Source of the DNA: Actinomadura montaniterrae
Lineage (GTDB): Bacteria > Actinomycetota > Actinomycetes > Streptosporangiales > Streptosporangiaceae
DNA: 64,000 nt
NCBI RefSeq assembly: GCF_008923365.1
Contig: NZ_WBMR01000015.1
Coordinates: forward strand, 1 to 64,000
Reading direction: 5' to 3'
In this document: positions 33,316-41,106 of the stretch, in pieces
Layout of the letters: every line of letters begins with the position of its first letter
How positions within the stretch are numbered: position 1 is the first letter of the stretch
The notes under the pieces: generated by a model
Databases searched by the model: none
Seen by the model: only the letters and a program-made list of their open reading frames with translations
What the model was told of the DNA's origin: nothing
Translations under genes and position numbers: made by a program

Positions 33316-33345
33316 AAGGGCGGCGTCCTCCGGGACGCCGCCCTT
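33316..33345. terminator. Bidirectional terminator hairpin
   Basis: AAGGGCGGCGTCC (33316-33328) pairs perfectly with GGACGCCGCCCTT (33333-33345) around TCCG. Flanked by convergent genes on both sides. Confidence 0.85.
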
Positions 33346-33346
33346 C

Positions 33347-33784
33347 TCATGCGCTCAGGTGCCGGTAGGCGGCGAAGTGCGCGGCACCGGCGGGCGACGC
33401 CATGACGGCGATGACGAACGCGGTGGTCAGGATGGAGCAGAGGCCGAGCGCGGCGACGCCGGGCGACGGGTGGTTCACGAACGGCCCGGTCACCACCAGG
33501 AGGAACGCCTCGTACCCGGCGACGCAGCCGCGCGTGCTCGCCCGCCGGCCGCGGAACGCGGCGGCCAGCGCGACGGCCGCCGCGGCGAGCGCGAACGGGT
33601 AGACGGCCAGGAACATCATCGCGGCGCCCACGCGGGCCTCGGCGCCGGTCGCCGCCTCCCCGTACGCGACCATCGCCGCCCCGGCGGAGACGAGCAGCAC
33701 CGCCTGCGCCCACAGGACGGCGCGGGCCGCGACGACCAGGCGGCGGCCGAGGACGGGGCCGAGAAGGGGCGTGCGATCGCTCAT
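33347..33784 (-). CDS. Small integral membrane protein
   Basis: 145 residues from ATG 33784 (a GTG at 33793 would add three). Four hydrophobic segments: AVLWAQAVLLVSAGAAMVAY, GAAMMFLAVYPFALAAAAVA, YEAFLLVVTGPFV, ALGLCSILTTAFVIAVMAS. No recognised motif. Stands alone, convergent with the preceding membrane protein across the terminator. Confidence 0.65.
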   Translation of the reverse strand: MSDRTPLLGPVLGRRLVVAARAVLWAQAVLLVSAGAAMVAYGEAATGAEARVGAAMMFLAVYPFALAAAAVALAAAFRGRRASTRGCVAGYEAFLLVVTGPFVNHPSPGVAALGLCSILTTAFVIAVMASPAGAAHFAAYRHLSA

Positions 33785-33864
33785 GCCCGCCACGATGCCG
33801 CACCGGGCCGTCCGGGCACATGAGCGCTCCTACTCAGTTACCCGCGAGTAGGAGGCCGGGACGG

Positions 33865-34221
33865 TCAGGAGCCGAGGATGTCCGCGAGCACGGCGGCCTG
33901 GCTGTGGTCGACGTCCTTGGTGGCCGTGAGCAGCGTCAACGGGCCCGGATCGGCGTCGCCGCGCAGGCGGTCGAGGGCCGCGGCGCGCTCGGGGTCCGCC
34001 AGCTCGGCGCCGTAGCGGCGCCGGAACTCCTCGAACCTGTCCACATCGTGCCCGTACCACTTGCGCAGCTCGGTGGACGGGGCGACGTCCTTCTCCCACC
34101 GGTCGAGACGGGCCTTCTCCTTCGACAGGCCGCGCGGCCACACGCGGTCCACCAGGACCCGCTCGCCGTCCCCGTCCGTGGCGCCGTCGTAGACCCGGCG
34201 CACCCTCACGTCACGTCCCAT
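33865..34221 (-). CDS. DUF488 family protein
   Basis: 118 residues. The family pattern is complete: RVRRVYDGA, VLVDRVWPRGLSKEKA, APSTELRKWYGHDVDRFEEF, LLTATKDVDHSQAAVLADIL. ATG 34221 gives the usual N-terminus (MGRDVRVRRVYD); an ATG at 34233 would add four residues. Function of DUF488 is unknown; conserved Arg, Trp and Asp residues suggest an enzyme. Confidence 0.88.
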   Translation of the reverse strand: MGRDVRVRRVYDGATDGDGERVLVDRVWPRGLSKEKARLDRWEKDVAPSTELRKWYGHDVDRFEEFRRRYGAELADPERAAALDRLRGDADPGPLTLLTATKDVDHSQAAVLADILGS

Positions 34222-34294
34222 GAACCCGTTCATACCCGCTACCCGGCCGCCACGAGCCCCGGGAAATGTCGGACACCCGGCGCACACTCGGGCC

Positions 34295-35503
34295 ATGAGC
34301 GCCCGGACACCGCTGTGGCGGCTGACGCCGGCGCAGCGGCTGCTGGAAGGCGGCGCGCTGCTGAACTCGGTGGCCTTCTTCGCCGCCATGCCCTTCGCAC
34401 CCCTCTACATGAGCGAGCACACCGGGCTCGGAAAACCGGCCGTCGGCGCGGTGGTCGGCGCCGTCGCGCTCACCGCCGCGTTCGGCGGCCTCGCGGGCGG
34501 CGTGCTCGTCGACCGCCTCGGCGCGGTGCCGCTGATGCGGGCCGGGCTCGTCCTCCACGTCGCCGTGTACGGGCTGCTGGCCGCCGCGCGCGCCCCCGCC
34601 GCGATCGTCGCGCTGTTCCTGATGCTCGGCGCGGCGCGCCTGCTGGTGGAGCCGGGCGCGAAGAAGCTGCTGTCCCACGCCGCCGACGAAGAGGGGCGGA
34701 TCTTCCGGATCCGGTACATGACGCTGTGCGCCGGGGCGATCGCCGGGCCCGCGATCGGCGGCGTCCTGTACCACGTCGGCGCCGTCGCGTTCTTCGCCGT
34801 CCCGGCCGCCTTCTACCTCGCCTACCTGCTGCTCGTCCTGGTGCGGAACCGGGAGCTGGCGGCGCTGCACCCGGCGAGCGGGGACGGCGACGCGTCCGCC
34901 CCGTCCACGCTCCAAGCGCTCGGCGCGACGCTGCGCGACCGGCGGCTCCTCGCGGTGGTCGCCGGCGGCGTCCTGGTGTTCTTCGTGTTCTCGCAGCTGG
35001 AGTCGATGATCCCGCTCTACATGAAGGGCCGGTACGGCGACCGCGCCGAGGGGTACTTCGCGGCGCTGTTCATCACTAATGCCGTCCTGGCCTTGCTGTT
35101 CCAGCTCCCGATCGACCGCGTGTCCGGCTGCCTCGGCCGCACCACGATGGTCTGGGCGGGCGCGGCGGGCTTCACGCTGGCGTTCGGCTGCTTCTGGGCG
35201 AGCCCCGCGGGCCTCGCCTGGCTATACGCGGGCATTGTGTTCTGGACGGTGGGCGAGGGCGTCCTGCTGCCGATGCCGGACATGGCCGTCCACGAGATGG
35301 CGTCCGACGAGCTGAAGGGCGCCTGTTTCGGGCTGTCGGAGGTGCGGCAGCTCGGGTTCTTCCTGGGGCCGGTCGCGGGCGGGTTCCTGCTGGACGCGGG
35401 GACGGCGCTGTACTTCGCGGTCATGGGGACGTCCATCTTCCTGTGCGTCCCGCTCCTCGCCCGGCGCACCGGGCGCCCGCTGCCGGAGCCCGCGCCGGTC
35501 TGA
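34295..35503 (+). CDS. MFS transporter
   Basis: 402 residues with 12 predicted helices. Motif A-like GVLVDRLGAVPLMRAGL after helix 2, and LPIDRVSGCLGRTTMVW in the second half. The central loop is short (about 190-205). The order and the EPGAKKLLSHAADEEGRIFR loop resemble drug-efflux MFS proteins of the MdtH/YdeE group. Substrate unknown; no regulator adjoins it. Confidence 0.85.
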   Translation: MSARTPLWRLTPAQRLLEGGALLNSVAFFAAMPFAPLYMSEHTGLGKPAVGAVVGAVALTAAFGGLAGGVLVDRLGAVPLMRAGLVLHVAVYGLLAAARAPAAIVALFLMLGAARLLVEPGAKKLLSHAADEEGRIFRIRYMTLCAGAIAGPAIGGVLYHVGAVAFFAVPAAFYLAYLLLVLVRNRELAALHPASGDGDASAPSTLQALGATLRDRRLLAVVAGGVLVFFVFSQLESMIPLYMKGRYGDRAEGYFAALFITNAVLALLFQLPIDRVSGCLGRTTMVWAGAAGFTLAFGCFWASPAGLAWLYAGIVFWTVGEGVLLPMPDMAVHEMASDELKGACFGLSEVRQLGFFLGPVAGGFLLDAGTALYFAVMGTSIFLCVPLLARRTGRPLPEPAPV

Positions 35504-35509
35504 CCGGAG

Positions 35510-35728
35510 TCAGTCGAAGTGGAAGGCGTGGTGCTCGGCGGCGGTGCGGCGGGCGAACTCCCCGGCCAGCGCGCGGCCGAGGACGTCGTCGTCCGGCCGG
35601 TGCCGCTCCAGGTACTCCAGGGCCTCGGCGAGCTCGCCGGCGGTGAGGCGGCGGAGCGGCTTGCCGGTCCAGCGCGGGTGCGGGACGTTCGGCCGGCCGG
35701 GACGCGGGGCGGGCGGGAGGGCGCTCAC
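35510..35728 (-). CDS. Small hypothetical protein
   Basis: 72 residues from a GTG. A Pro/Arg-rich N-terminus (PPAPRPGRPNVPHPRWTGK) precedes a helical part with AGELAEALEYLERHRPDDDV and LAGEFARRTAAEHHAFHFD. Soluble, no cysteines. Divergent from the 62-residue gene at 35800. Confidence 0.5.
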   Translation of the reverse strand: MSALPPAPRPGRPNVPHPRWTGKPLRRLTAGELAEALEYLERHRPDDDVLGRALAGEFARRTAAEHHAFHFD

Positions 35729-35799
35729 GGAATTCGGGCCTTTCGGTTGCGACCGCGCGGCGGCCGGTGCGGAATGGTCGGTTCGAATAGGATCGGCGG

Positions 35800-35988
35800 G
35801 TGCATTGGTGGAGCCAGCAAGCGTGCGACGCGGCTGCGGAGGCGCAGGCCGCGGACCCGTCGCCGGCGAATCTCATGGCGGCCGCGCAGGTGCAGGCGAT
35901 GATCTCGATGGCGGAGGCGCTGCACCGTATCGCCGCGGTGCTGGAAGAGCGGGGTGAAACGGCGCCGCCGATCCCCCGGCCGAAATAG
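35800..35988 (+). CDS. Small hypothetical helical protein
   Basis: 62 residues from a GTG preceded by AGGA nine bases upstream. Almost entirely helical with Ala/Met/Gln-rich faces (NLMAAAQVQAMISMAEALHR) and a Pro-rich tail. Followed 15 bases later by a perfect terminator hairpin, which supports expression. Confidence 0.5.
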   Translation: MHWWSQQACDAAAEAQAADPSPANLMAAAQVQAMISMAEALHRIAAVLEERGETAPPIPRPK

Positions 35989-36003
35989 CGCGGGCAATGA
36001 AAT

Positions 36004-36035
36004 ACCGGTGTGCCCCGGGCGAGGGGCACACCGGT
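36004..36035. terminator. Bidirectional terminator hairpin
   Basis: ACCGGTGTGCCCC (36004-36016) pairs perfectly with GGGGCACACCGGT (36023-36035) around GGGCGA, between convergent genes. Confidence 0.85.
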
Positions 36036-36047
36036 TCTCACCGAGCG

Positions 36048-36854
36048 TCAGACATCGCTGAACGATTTGCGTTCGCTCCGGCCGTTCGCGTGCGGGGCGA
36101 GCCGGGAGGTCTTGCCGAGCGGCGGCCGGGGCGGCGGGACGGACGCGGGCTCGGCCGGCGGGTCCGGCTCGGCCGCGACCGACGCGAGCCGCTCGTCCTC
36201 GGCGGGGCGGCGCTCCTCCTGCGGCCGGTCGCGCAGCCGGCGGGCGGCCTGGCGCAGCGCCCGCTCGCCGACCAGCCGGGTCAGCTCCAGGCCCCAGCAG
36301 TCCAGCTTGTCGGCGTCGGTGAGGTCGTCGCGGGCGCTGAGCTCGGCGGCGAGCCCGCCGAGCCGCTGCGCCTCGGCCAGGTCGAACTCGCGCAGCAGGT
36401 GGCAGCAGAGCTCGGCGAGCGCGGCGTGGTCGCGCTCGAACGACAGGTCCGCGAGGTCGTTGTGGGAGAGCCGGCTGAGGGCGCGCTTGCGCTCCAGCTC
36501 CCCGTCGGCGATCCGCAGGATCCCGTTGAGCAGGGCGATCGGCCCGGTGCCCGGCGTCGAGGTCTGCGCCGGGGCGAACGACATGCGCAGCACGGCCGCG
36601 GACCCGAGCCCGGCGGCGATCACGTGTACGACCAGCAGCGCGGTCGGCGGCATCGTGTAGGGCAGCCCGAACCGCCAGCCGGCGGCGGTGACCGCGATCA
36701 GCGCGACCACGGACGCGCCGGTGTTGACCAGGGCGAACAGCAGGCCGCCCGGGGACAGCAGCGCCGCGACGGGCTTGTCGCGGTAGCGGGCGACGAGTTC
36801 GGCGACTCCGATCGCGCCGCCGATCAGGGCGGCGAGGAACATCTCGATGATCAT
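36048..36854 (-). CDS. Membrane protein with long cytosolic helical tail
   Basis: 268 residues from ATG 36854 (MIIEMFLAALIGGAIGVAEL). Three membrane segments lie in the first 90 residues, followed by a soluble helical domain (ALLNGILRIADGELERKRAL, AALAELCCHLLREFDLAEAQ) and a Pro-rich tail. No enzymatic motif. The 86-residue gene 11 bases upstream is probably co-transcribed. Confidence 0.65.
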   Translation of the reverse strand: MIIEMFLAALIGGAIGVAELVARYRDKPVAALLSPGGLLFALVNTGASVVALIAVTAAGWRFGLPYTMPPTALLVVHVIAAGLGSAAVLRMSFAPAQTSTPGTGPIALLNGILRIADGELERKRALSRLSHNDLADLSFERDHAALAELCCHLLREFDLAEAQRLGGLAAELSARDDLTDADKLDCWGLELTRLVGERALRQAARRLRDRPQEERRPAEDERLASVAAEPDPPAEPASVPPPRPPLGKTSRLAPHANGRSERKSFSDV

Positions 36855-36865
36855 GACCTTCGTCT

Positions 36866-37126
36866 CTATGCGCTGCGGGCGTTCATGCGGCCGAACGGGT
36901 GCTCCTCGGTCCGGCCGGAGCGGTGCGGGACGGCCGCGGGGCGCTGCCGGGCGGCCAGCTCCGCGCGCTCGACCTCGAGGAAGACCAGCAGCCATTCCGC
37001 GGGACCCGCCGCGAGGCCGCTGTGCGGGCGCACGCCCTGTTCCCGCGCGCCGAGAAAGGTGAGGAGCCACCCGGTGGGGCCGGCGGCGGTGGAGGTTCGA
37101 ATTCGGGAATCCATGCGGGAGACCAT
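36866..37126 (-). CDS. Small protein with internal duplication
   Basis: 86 residues from ATG 37126 (an ATG at 37114 would remove four). Two similar blocks follow each other: GPTGWLLTFLGAREQG and GPAEWLLVFLEVERAE, each preceded by an Ala-rich turn, so the gene contains an internal repeat of about 25 residues. The C-terminus is Arg-rich. It ends 11 bases before the next gene and is likely its operon partner. Unrecognised family. Confidence 0.45.
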   Translation of the reverse strand: MVSRMDSRIRTSTAAGPTGWLLTFLGAREQGVRPHSGLAAGPAEWLLVFLEVERAELAARQRPAAVPHRSGRTEEHPFGRMNARSA

Positions 37127-37379
37127 TCCGCAGCGTGCCGCGGAAGTCGACCTCCGACGCGTCAAGTTTTTCGCGCGGGATCGCGGAAAAGGGTCATCGC
37201 GACAGTCCGCCGGAACCGTCCCATCGGCCTCACCGATCTTCTCGCCATTGCCCGGTAATCCGGTTCCTTTTGGCCGATGATGTGGATTCCTTTGCCAAGA
37301 ATTCCGGTTGGGCGGCGGCGGGGAGATCGCCTTTTCCGGCGGGCGGCGCCGCGACCGGGCCGGCGGCGTACGGCGGGGG
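37127..37379. other. Intergenic stretch without recognised genes
   Basis: About 250 bases between the small duplicated protein and the ABC exporter. It is less GC-rich than its surroundings (TTTTTCGCGC, GGAAAAGGG, TTCCTTTTGG) and probably holds the promoter of the leftward pair. No open frame with coding character was seen. Confidence 0.5.
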
Positions 37380-39164
37380 TCAGGCGGCGGGGGTGAGGTC
37401 CTCGTCGCGGGAGACCAGCGCGGCGTAGAGGCCGCCGGCGGCGAGCAGCTCGGCGTGGGTGCCGCGCTCGGCGACGCGCCCGTGGTCGAGGACGACGATC
37501 TGGCCGGCGTCCCGGACGGTGGAGAGCCGGTGCGCGATGGTGATGGTGGTGCGGCCCTCGGCGAGCGCGTCGACGGCCTGCTGGACGGCGTGCTCGGTCT
37601 GCGTGTCGAGGGCGCTGGTCGCCTCGTCCAGGACGAGGATCGGCGGGTTGCGCAGGATCGTCCGGGCGAGGGCGAGGCGCTGCTTCTCGCCGCCGGAGAA
37701 CCGGTAGCCGCGCTCGCCGACGACGGTGTCGTAGCCGTCGGGCAGGCCGGCGATGTGGTCGTGGATCTGCGCGGCGCGGGCGGCGGCGTGCAGCTCGGCG
37801 TCCGTCGCGCCGGGCTTGGCGAACCGGAGGTTGTCGGCGACGGACGCGTGGAACAGGTACGTCTCCTGGGAGACGACGCCGACGGCGGCGGACAGGTCGG
37901 CGAACGACAGGTCCCGCACGTCGACGCCGTCGATGGTGACGCGCCCGGACGTGGCGTCGTACAGCCGCGGCACCAGGTAGCTGAGGGTGGTCTTGCCGGA
38001 TCCGGTCTCGCCGACGACGGCGAGGGACGTGCCGGCGGGGACGTCGAGGTCGATGCCGGTGAGCGCGGCGGAGTCCGCGTCGTAGGAGAAGCCGACGTCC
38101 TCGAACCGGACGTGGCCGCGGGCGCGCGGCAGCGGGCGCGGCGAGGCCGGCTCCTCCAGGCCGGGTTCGAGGTCGAGGTACTCGAAGATCCGCCGGAACA
38201 GCGACATGGAGCTCTGCACGTCCACCGCGGTCTGGAGCAGCTGGACGGTCGGCCGGAACAGGCTGGTCTGCAGCGTGGTGAACGCGACGAGGGTGCCGAT
38301 CGACACGAGCGGGTGGCCGTGCGAGACGGTGAGGCCGGCGGCCCAGTAGGTGAGGGCGGGCATCGCCGCCATGACGATCTGGATCGTGGACTGCCGCCAC
38401 CGTCCGGCCATGCCGGCGCGGATCTCCAGGTCGGCGAGGTCGCGGGACTCGCCGGCGAACCGGTCGGTGAGGGCGGGCGAGCGGCCCATGGTGCGGCCGA
38501 GCAGGATGCCGCTGACCGACAGCGACTCCTCGACGATCGCCGACATCGCGGCGAGCTGCCGCTGCCGCCGGGAGGTGATCTTCCGGCGCTCGGCGCCGAC
38601 GCGGCGGCTGATCCAGACGAAGAACGGGAGCGTGACCATCGTGACGAGGGTGAGCCGCCAGTCGAGGGCGAGCATCGCGATCGCGGTCGCGGTCACGGAG
38701 GTGAAGTTGGAGACGAGCGAGGTGACGGTGGTGGTGACGGTGGACTGCATGCCGCCGATGTCGTTGGCGATCCGCGACTGGACCTCGCCGGTGCGGGTCC
38801 GGGTGAAGAACGCGAGCGGCATCCGCTGCAGGTGCGCGTAGACGGCGGTGCGCAGGTCGTGCATGACGCGCTGCCCGACGCCGGTGGAGATGTAGGTCTG
38901 CAGGACGGAGAACACGCTGGTCGCGACCGAGATCGCGATCATGCCGAGGGCGAGCGCGGACAGCAGCCCGGTGCGGTGCTGCGGCAGCGCGACGTCCAGG
39001 ATGTGCCGGAGCATGAACGGCGAGGCCAGCGAGACGAGCGCGGACAGGCCGACGAGCAGCGCGACGGCGGCGAGCCGGGCGCGGTACGGGACGAACAGGC
39101 GCAGGATGCGCCGGCGGTCGGTGCGAGCGGTGGTCTCCTTGGAAGCGGTGGGGTCCTTCGCCAT
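37380..39164 (-). CDS. ABC exporter, fused permease-ATPase
   Basis: 594 residues from ATG 39164, preceded by GGAAGGAG. The six-helix permease domain is at about 25-310. The ATPase domain contains Walker A GETGSGKT, Q-loop SQETYLFHAS, signature FSGGEKQRLALARTI, Walker B ILVLDEATSALD and H-loop IAHRLSTV. All motifs are canonical, so each homodimer site should be active. Such exporters move lipids, peptides or drugs. Transcribed divergently from a MarR gene over a long palindrome, which suggests repressor-controlled drug or metabolite efflux. Confidence 0.93.
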   Translation of the reverse strand: MAKDPTASKETTARTDRRRILRLFVPYRARLAAVALLVGLSALVSLASPFMLRHILDVALPQHRTGLLSALALGMIAISVATSVFSVLQTYISTGVGQRVMHDLRTAVYAHLQRMPLAFFTRTRTGEVQSRIANDIGGMQSTVTTTVTSLVSNFTSVTATAIAMLALDWRLTLVTMVTLPFFVWISRRVGAERRKITSRRQRQLAAMSAIVEESLSVSGILLGRTMGRSPALTDRFAGESRDLADLEIRAGMAGRWRQSTIQIVMAAMPALTYWAAGLTVSHGHPLVSIGTLVAFTTLQTSLFRPTVQLLQTAVDVQSSMSLFRRIFEYLDLEPGLEEPASPRPLPRARGHVRFEDVGFSYDADSAALTGIDLDVPAGTSLAVVGETGSGKTTLSYLVPRLYDATSGRVTIDGVDVRDLSFADLSAAVGVVSQETYLFHASVADNLRFAKPGATDAELHAAARAAQIHDHIAGLPDGYDTVVGERGYRFSGGEKQRLALARTILRNPPILVLDEATSALDTQTEHAVQQAVDALAEGRTTITIAHRLSTVRDAGQIVVLDHGRVAERGTHAELLAAGGLYAALVSRDEDLTPAA

Positions 39165-39205
39165 GGGCGGCTCCTTCCGGGGGGTGACCCTCAACGTAAC
39201 TGAGG

Positions 39206-39241
39206 TTAGCTCATAATTATTTCCGAACAACTATGAGCTAA
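39206..39241. promoter_or_regulatory. Long inverted repeat between ABC exporter and MarR genes
   Basis: TTAGCTCATA (39206-39215) and TATGAGCTAA (39232-39241) are perfect 10-base arms separated by 16 AT-rich bases. The right arm ends 10 bases before the MarR ATG. A second shorter element, TAAC-TGAG-GTTA, overlaps the left arm (39197-39208). Expected MarR binding site controlling both genes. Confidence 0.7.
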
Positions 39242-39251
39242 GCTCGGATCC

Positions 39252-39683
39252 ATGGAGAACGATCTGGCCGACCTGTTCCTGAAGGCGGCCAAGCGGATCC
39301 GCCGGCACCAGGTCGAGCGGCTCGCGCCGCTCGGCCTCACCCCCGCCCAGTCGCGCGCGCTCCGGGTGATCGTCGGCACCGACGGCCCGCTGCGGATGAC
39401 CGACCTCGCCCGCCGCCTCGACATCGTCCCCCGCTCGGCGACGACGCTGGTGGACGCCCTGGAGGCGGACGGCCTCGTCACCCGCGAGCCCGACCCGGCC
39501 AACCGCCGGTCGTTGCTCGTCCGCCCGACGGACGAGGGCCGGGCCGTCCGCGCGCGCATCGCCGGGACCCGCCGCGAGGCCGCCCGCGAGGTGCTGTCGC
39601 CCCTGTCGGACGCGCAGCGCGAGACCCTCCGCGAACTCCTCACCGTCGTCGACGCCGCCGCCGAACCGCACACGCACCGCTAG
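39252..39683 (+). CDS. MarR family transcriptional regulator
   Basis: 143 residues. Winged helix with recognition region LRMTDLARRLDIVPRSATTL (about 47-66), wing DGLVTREPDPANRRSLLVRP, and flanking dimerisation helices. A MarR of this layout normally represses its own gene and a divergent efflux gene, matching the ABC exporter here. The ATG sits 10 bases after the palindrome arm, so bound repressor would also block transcript initiation. Confidence 0.92.
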   Translation: MENDLADLFLKAAKRIRRHQVERLAPLGLTPAQSRALRVIVGTDGPLRMTDLARRLDIVPRSATTLVDALEADGLVTREPDPANRRSLLVRPTDEGRAVRARIAGTRREAAREVLSPLSDAQRETLRELLTVVDAAAEPHTHR

Positions 39684-39802
39684 CCCGGCCGGGCCCGCCG
39701 GAGGCCCGTCCCGCTGTCAGCGGGCTGACAATCGGGGCGGGCGGATCCTTCTCGGCTCTGCCTAGCGTCGCCGGGCGGGACCGGCGGACCCTGGAAGGCC
39801 CA

Positions 39803-41059
39803 GTGGCATCGGGGGTTCGCGAGTTCCAGGAGGGTGCCTTGAGCCGGTCCGTCGATCCCGCCGCCCCGGACTTCCCGCTCTCCGGCGTCCCCGCCGGCCT
39901 CGCCGAGCCGCTCCGGCCGTACCTGGAGGCCGCCGCGATCGAGATGGTCGGCGAGATCCAGGGGCTCGTCCCCGAGTACGCGCGGCCGCCGGAGAGCCGC
40001 TACGGGCGCAGGATGCGGTGGGCCGTCGAGCAGACCGTCCGGCAGTTCGTCGACGCGATCGGCCGGCCCGACATCGACTGGGGCACGGTCGCCGGCATCT
40101 TCGAGGGCATCGGCGCGTACGAGGCGCGCCAGGGCCGCAGCCTGGACGGGCTGCAGACGGCGATCCGGGTCGGCGGGCAGGTCGCGTGCCGCCGGTTCAT
40201 CAAGGACGCGCGGCGGCTCGGCTGGTCGCTGGAGGTGCTCGGCAAGATCACCGAGTCGCTGTTCGTGTTCCTGGAGCGGATCGCCGCCGCGGCCGGGCAG
40301 GGGTACGCGCGGGCGCAGGGCGAGCTCGCGGGCGAGCGGGAGCGGTTCCGGCGGCGGCTGCGCGACCTGCTGGTCATGGACCCGCCGGCCAGCGACGCGG
40401 CGATCGGGGAGCTCGCCGGGGAGGCGGGCTGGCAGGTGCCGCGGACGCTCGCGGTCGTCGCGTTCCGCCCGGCGCCCGGCGGGCCGGCCCCGGTGCTGCC
40501 GCCCGCGTTCCTCGCCGACTGGGACGCCGCGGACCCCTATCTGATCTGCCCGGACCCGGACGGTCCCGGCCGGGACCGGCTGCCGGCGGCGGTGAAGGGG
40601 ACGCGGGCGGCGGCGATCGGGCCGACCGTCCCGCCGGCGGGGGCCGCGCTGTCGCTGCGCTGGGCCCGGCGCGGCCTCGCGCTGATCGAGCGCGGCGCCC
40701 TGCCGGGCAAGGAGCCGCTGCGCTGCCTGGACCACCTGCCGACGCTGGTCGCGGCGCAGAGCGAGGAGCTGCTGGACGTGGCGCTCGGCGCCCGGCTCGG
40801 GCGGCTGATGGAGCTGGCGCCGCACCGCCGGGACGCGCTGACGCGCACGCTGCTGACCTACATGGAGTGCCGCGACAACGCGGTGGCGGCGGCGGAGCGG
40901 CTCCTCGTACACGAGCAGACCGTCCGGTACCGGATCCGGCGGCTGGAGGAGATCCTCGGCGGCGCGATGCTGGACCCGGACCGGCGGATCGAGCTGCTGC
41001 TCCTGCTGCACCACCTCGTCCGGCTGGACTCCGGGGACCGGCGCCTCTCGCCCGCGTGA
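39803..41059 (+). CDS. PucR/CdaR-type regulator with C-terminal HTH
   Basis: 418 residues from a GTG. The N-terminal helical domain (about 28-190; RMRWAVEQTVRQFVDAIGR) resembles the actinobacterial RsbRD-like N-domain of PucR-type proteins. A GGDEF-like middle region is much reduced. The PucR C-terminal helix-turn-helix is clear at about 350-408: LTRTLLTYMECRDNAVAAAE with LLVHEQTVRYRIRRLEEILG. A TTG at 39839 is an alternative start. Adjacent and convergent to the polyester hydrolase; regulation of that gene is not shown. Confidence 0.88.
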   Translation: MASGVREFQEGALSRSVDPAAPDFPLSGVPAGLAEPLRPYLEAAAIEMVGEIQGLVPEYARPPESRYGRRMRWAVEQTVRQFVDAIGRPDIDWGTVAGIFEGIGAYEARQGRSLDGLQTAIRVGGQVACRRFIKDARRLGWSLEVLGKITESLFVFLERIAAAAGQGYARAQGELAGERERFRRRLRDLLVMDPPASDAAIGELAGEAGWQVPRTLAVVAFRPAPGGPAPVLPPAFLADWDAADPYLICPDPDGPGRDRLPAAVKGTRAAAIGPTVPPAGAALSLRWARRGLALIERGALPGKEPLRCLDHLPTLVAAQSEELLDVALGARLGRLMELAPHRRDALTRTLLTYMECRDNAVAAAERLLVHEQTVRYRIRRLEEILGGAMLDPDRRIELLLLLHHLVRLDSGDRRLSPA

Positions 41060-41063
41060 CGCG

Positions 41064-41098
41064 GGACGGCGACGGCGCCGTCGACGCCGCCGCCGTCC
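41064..41098. terminator. Hairpin between convergent genes
   Basis: GGACGGCG (41064-41071) pairs with CGCCGTCC (41091-41098), with the self-complementary ACGGCGCCGT inside. It lies in the 47-base gap between the regulator and the hydrolase. Confidence 0.5.
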
Positions 41099-41106
41099 GG
41101 GGCGGG

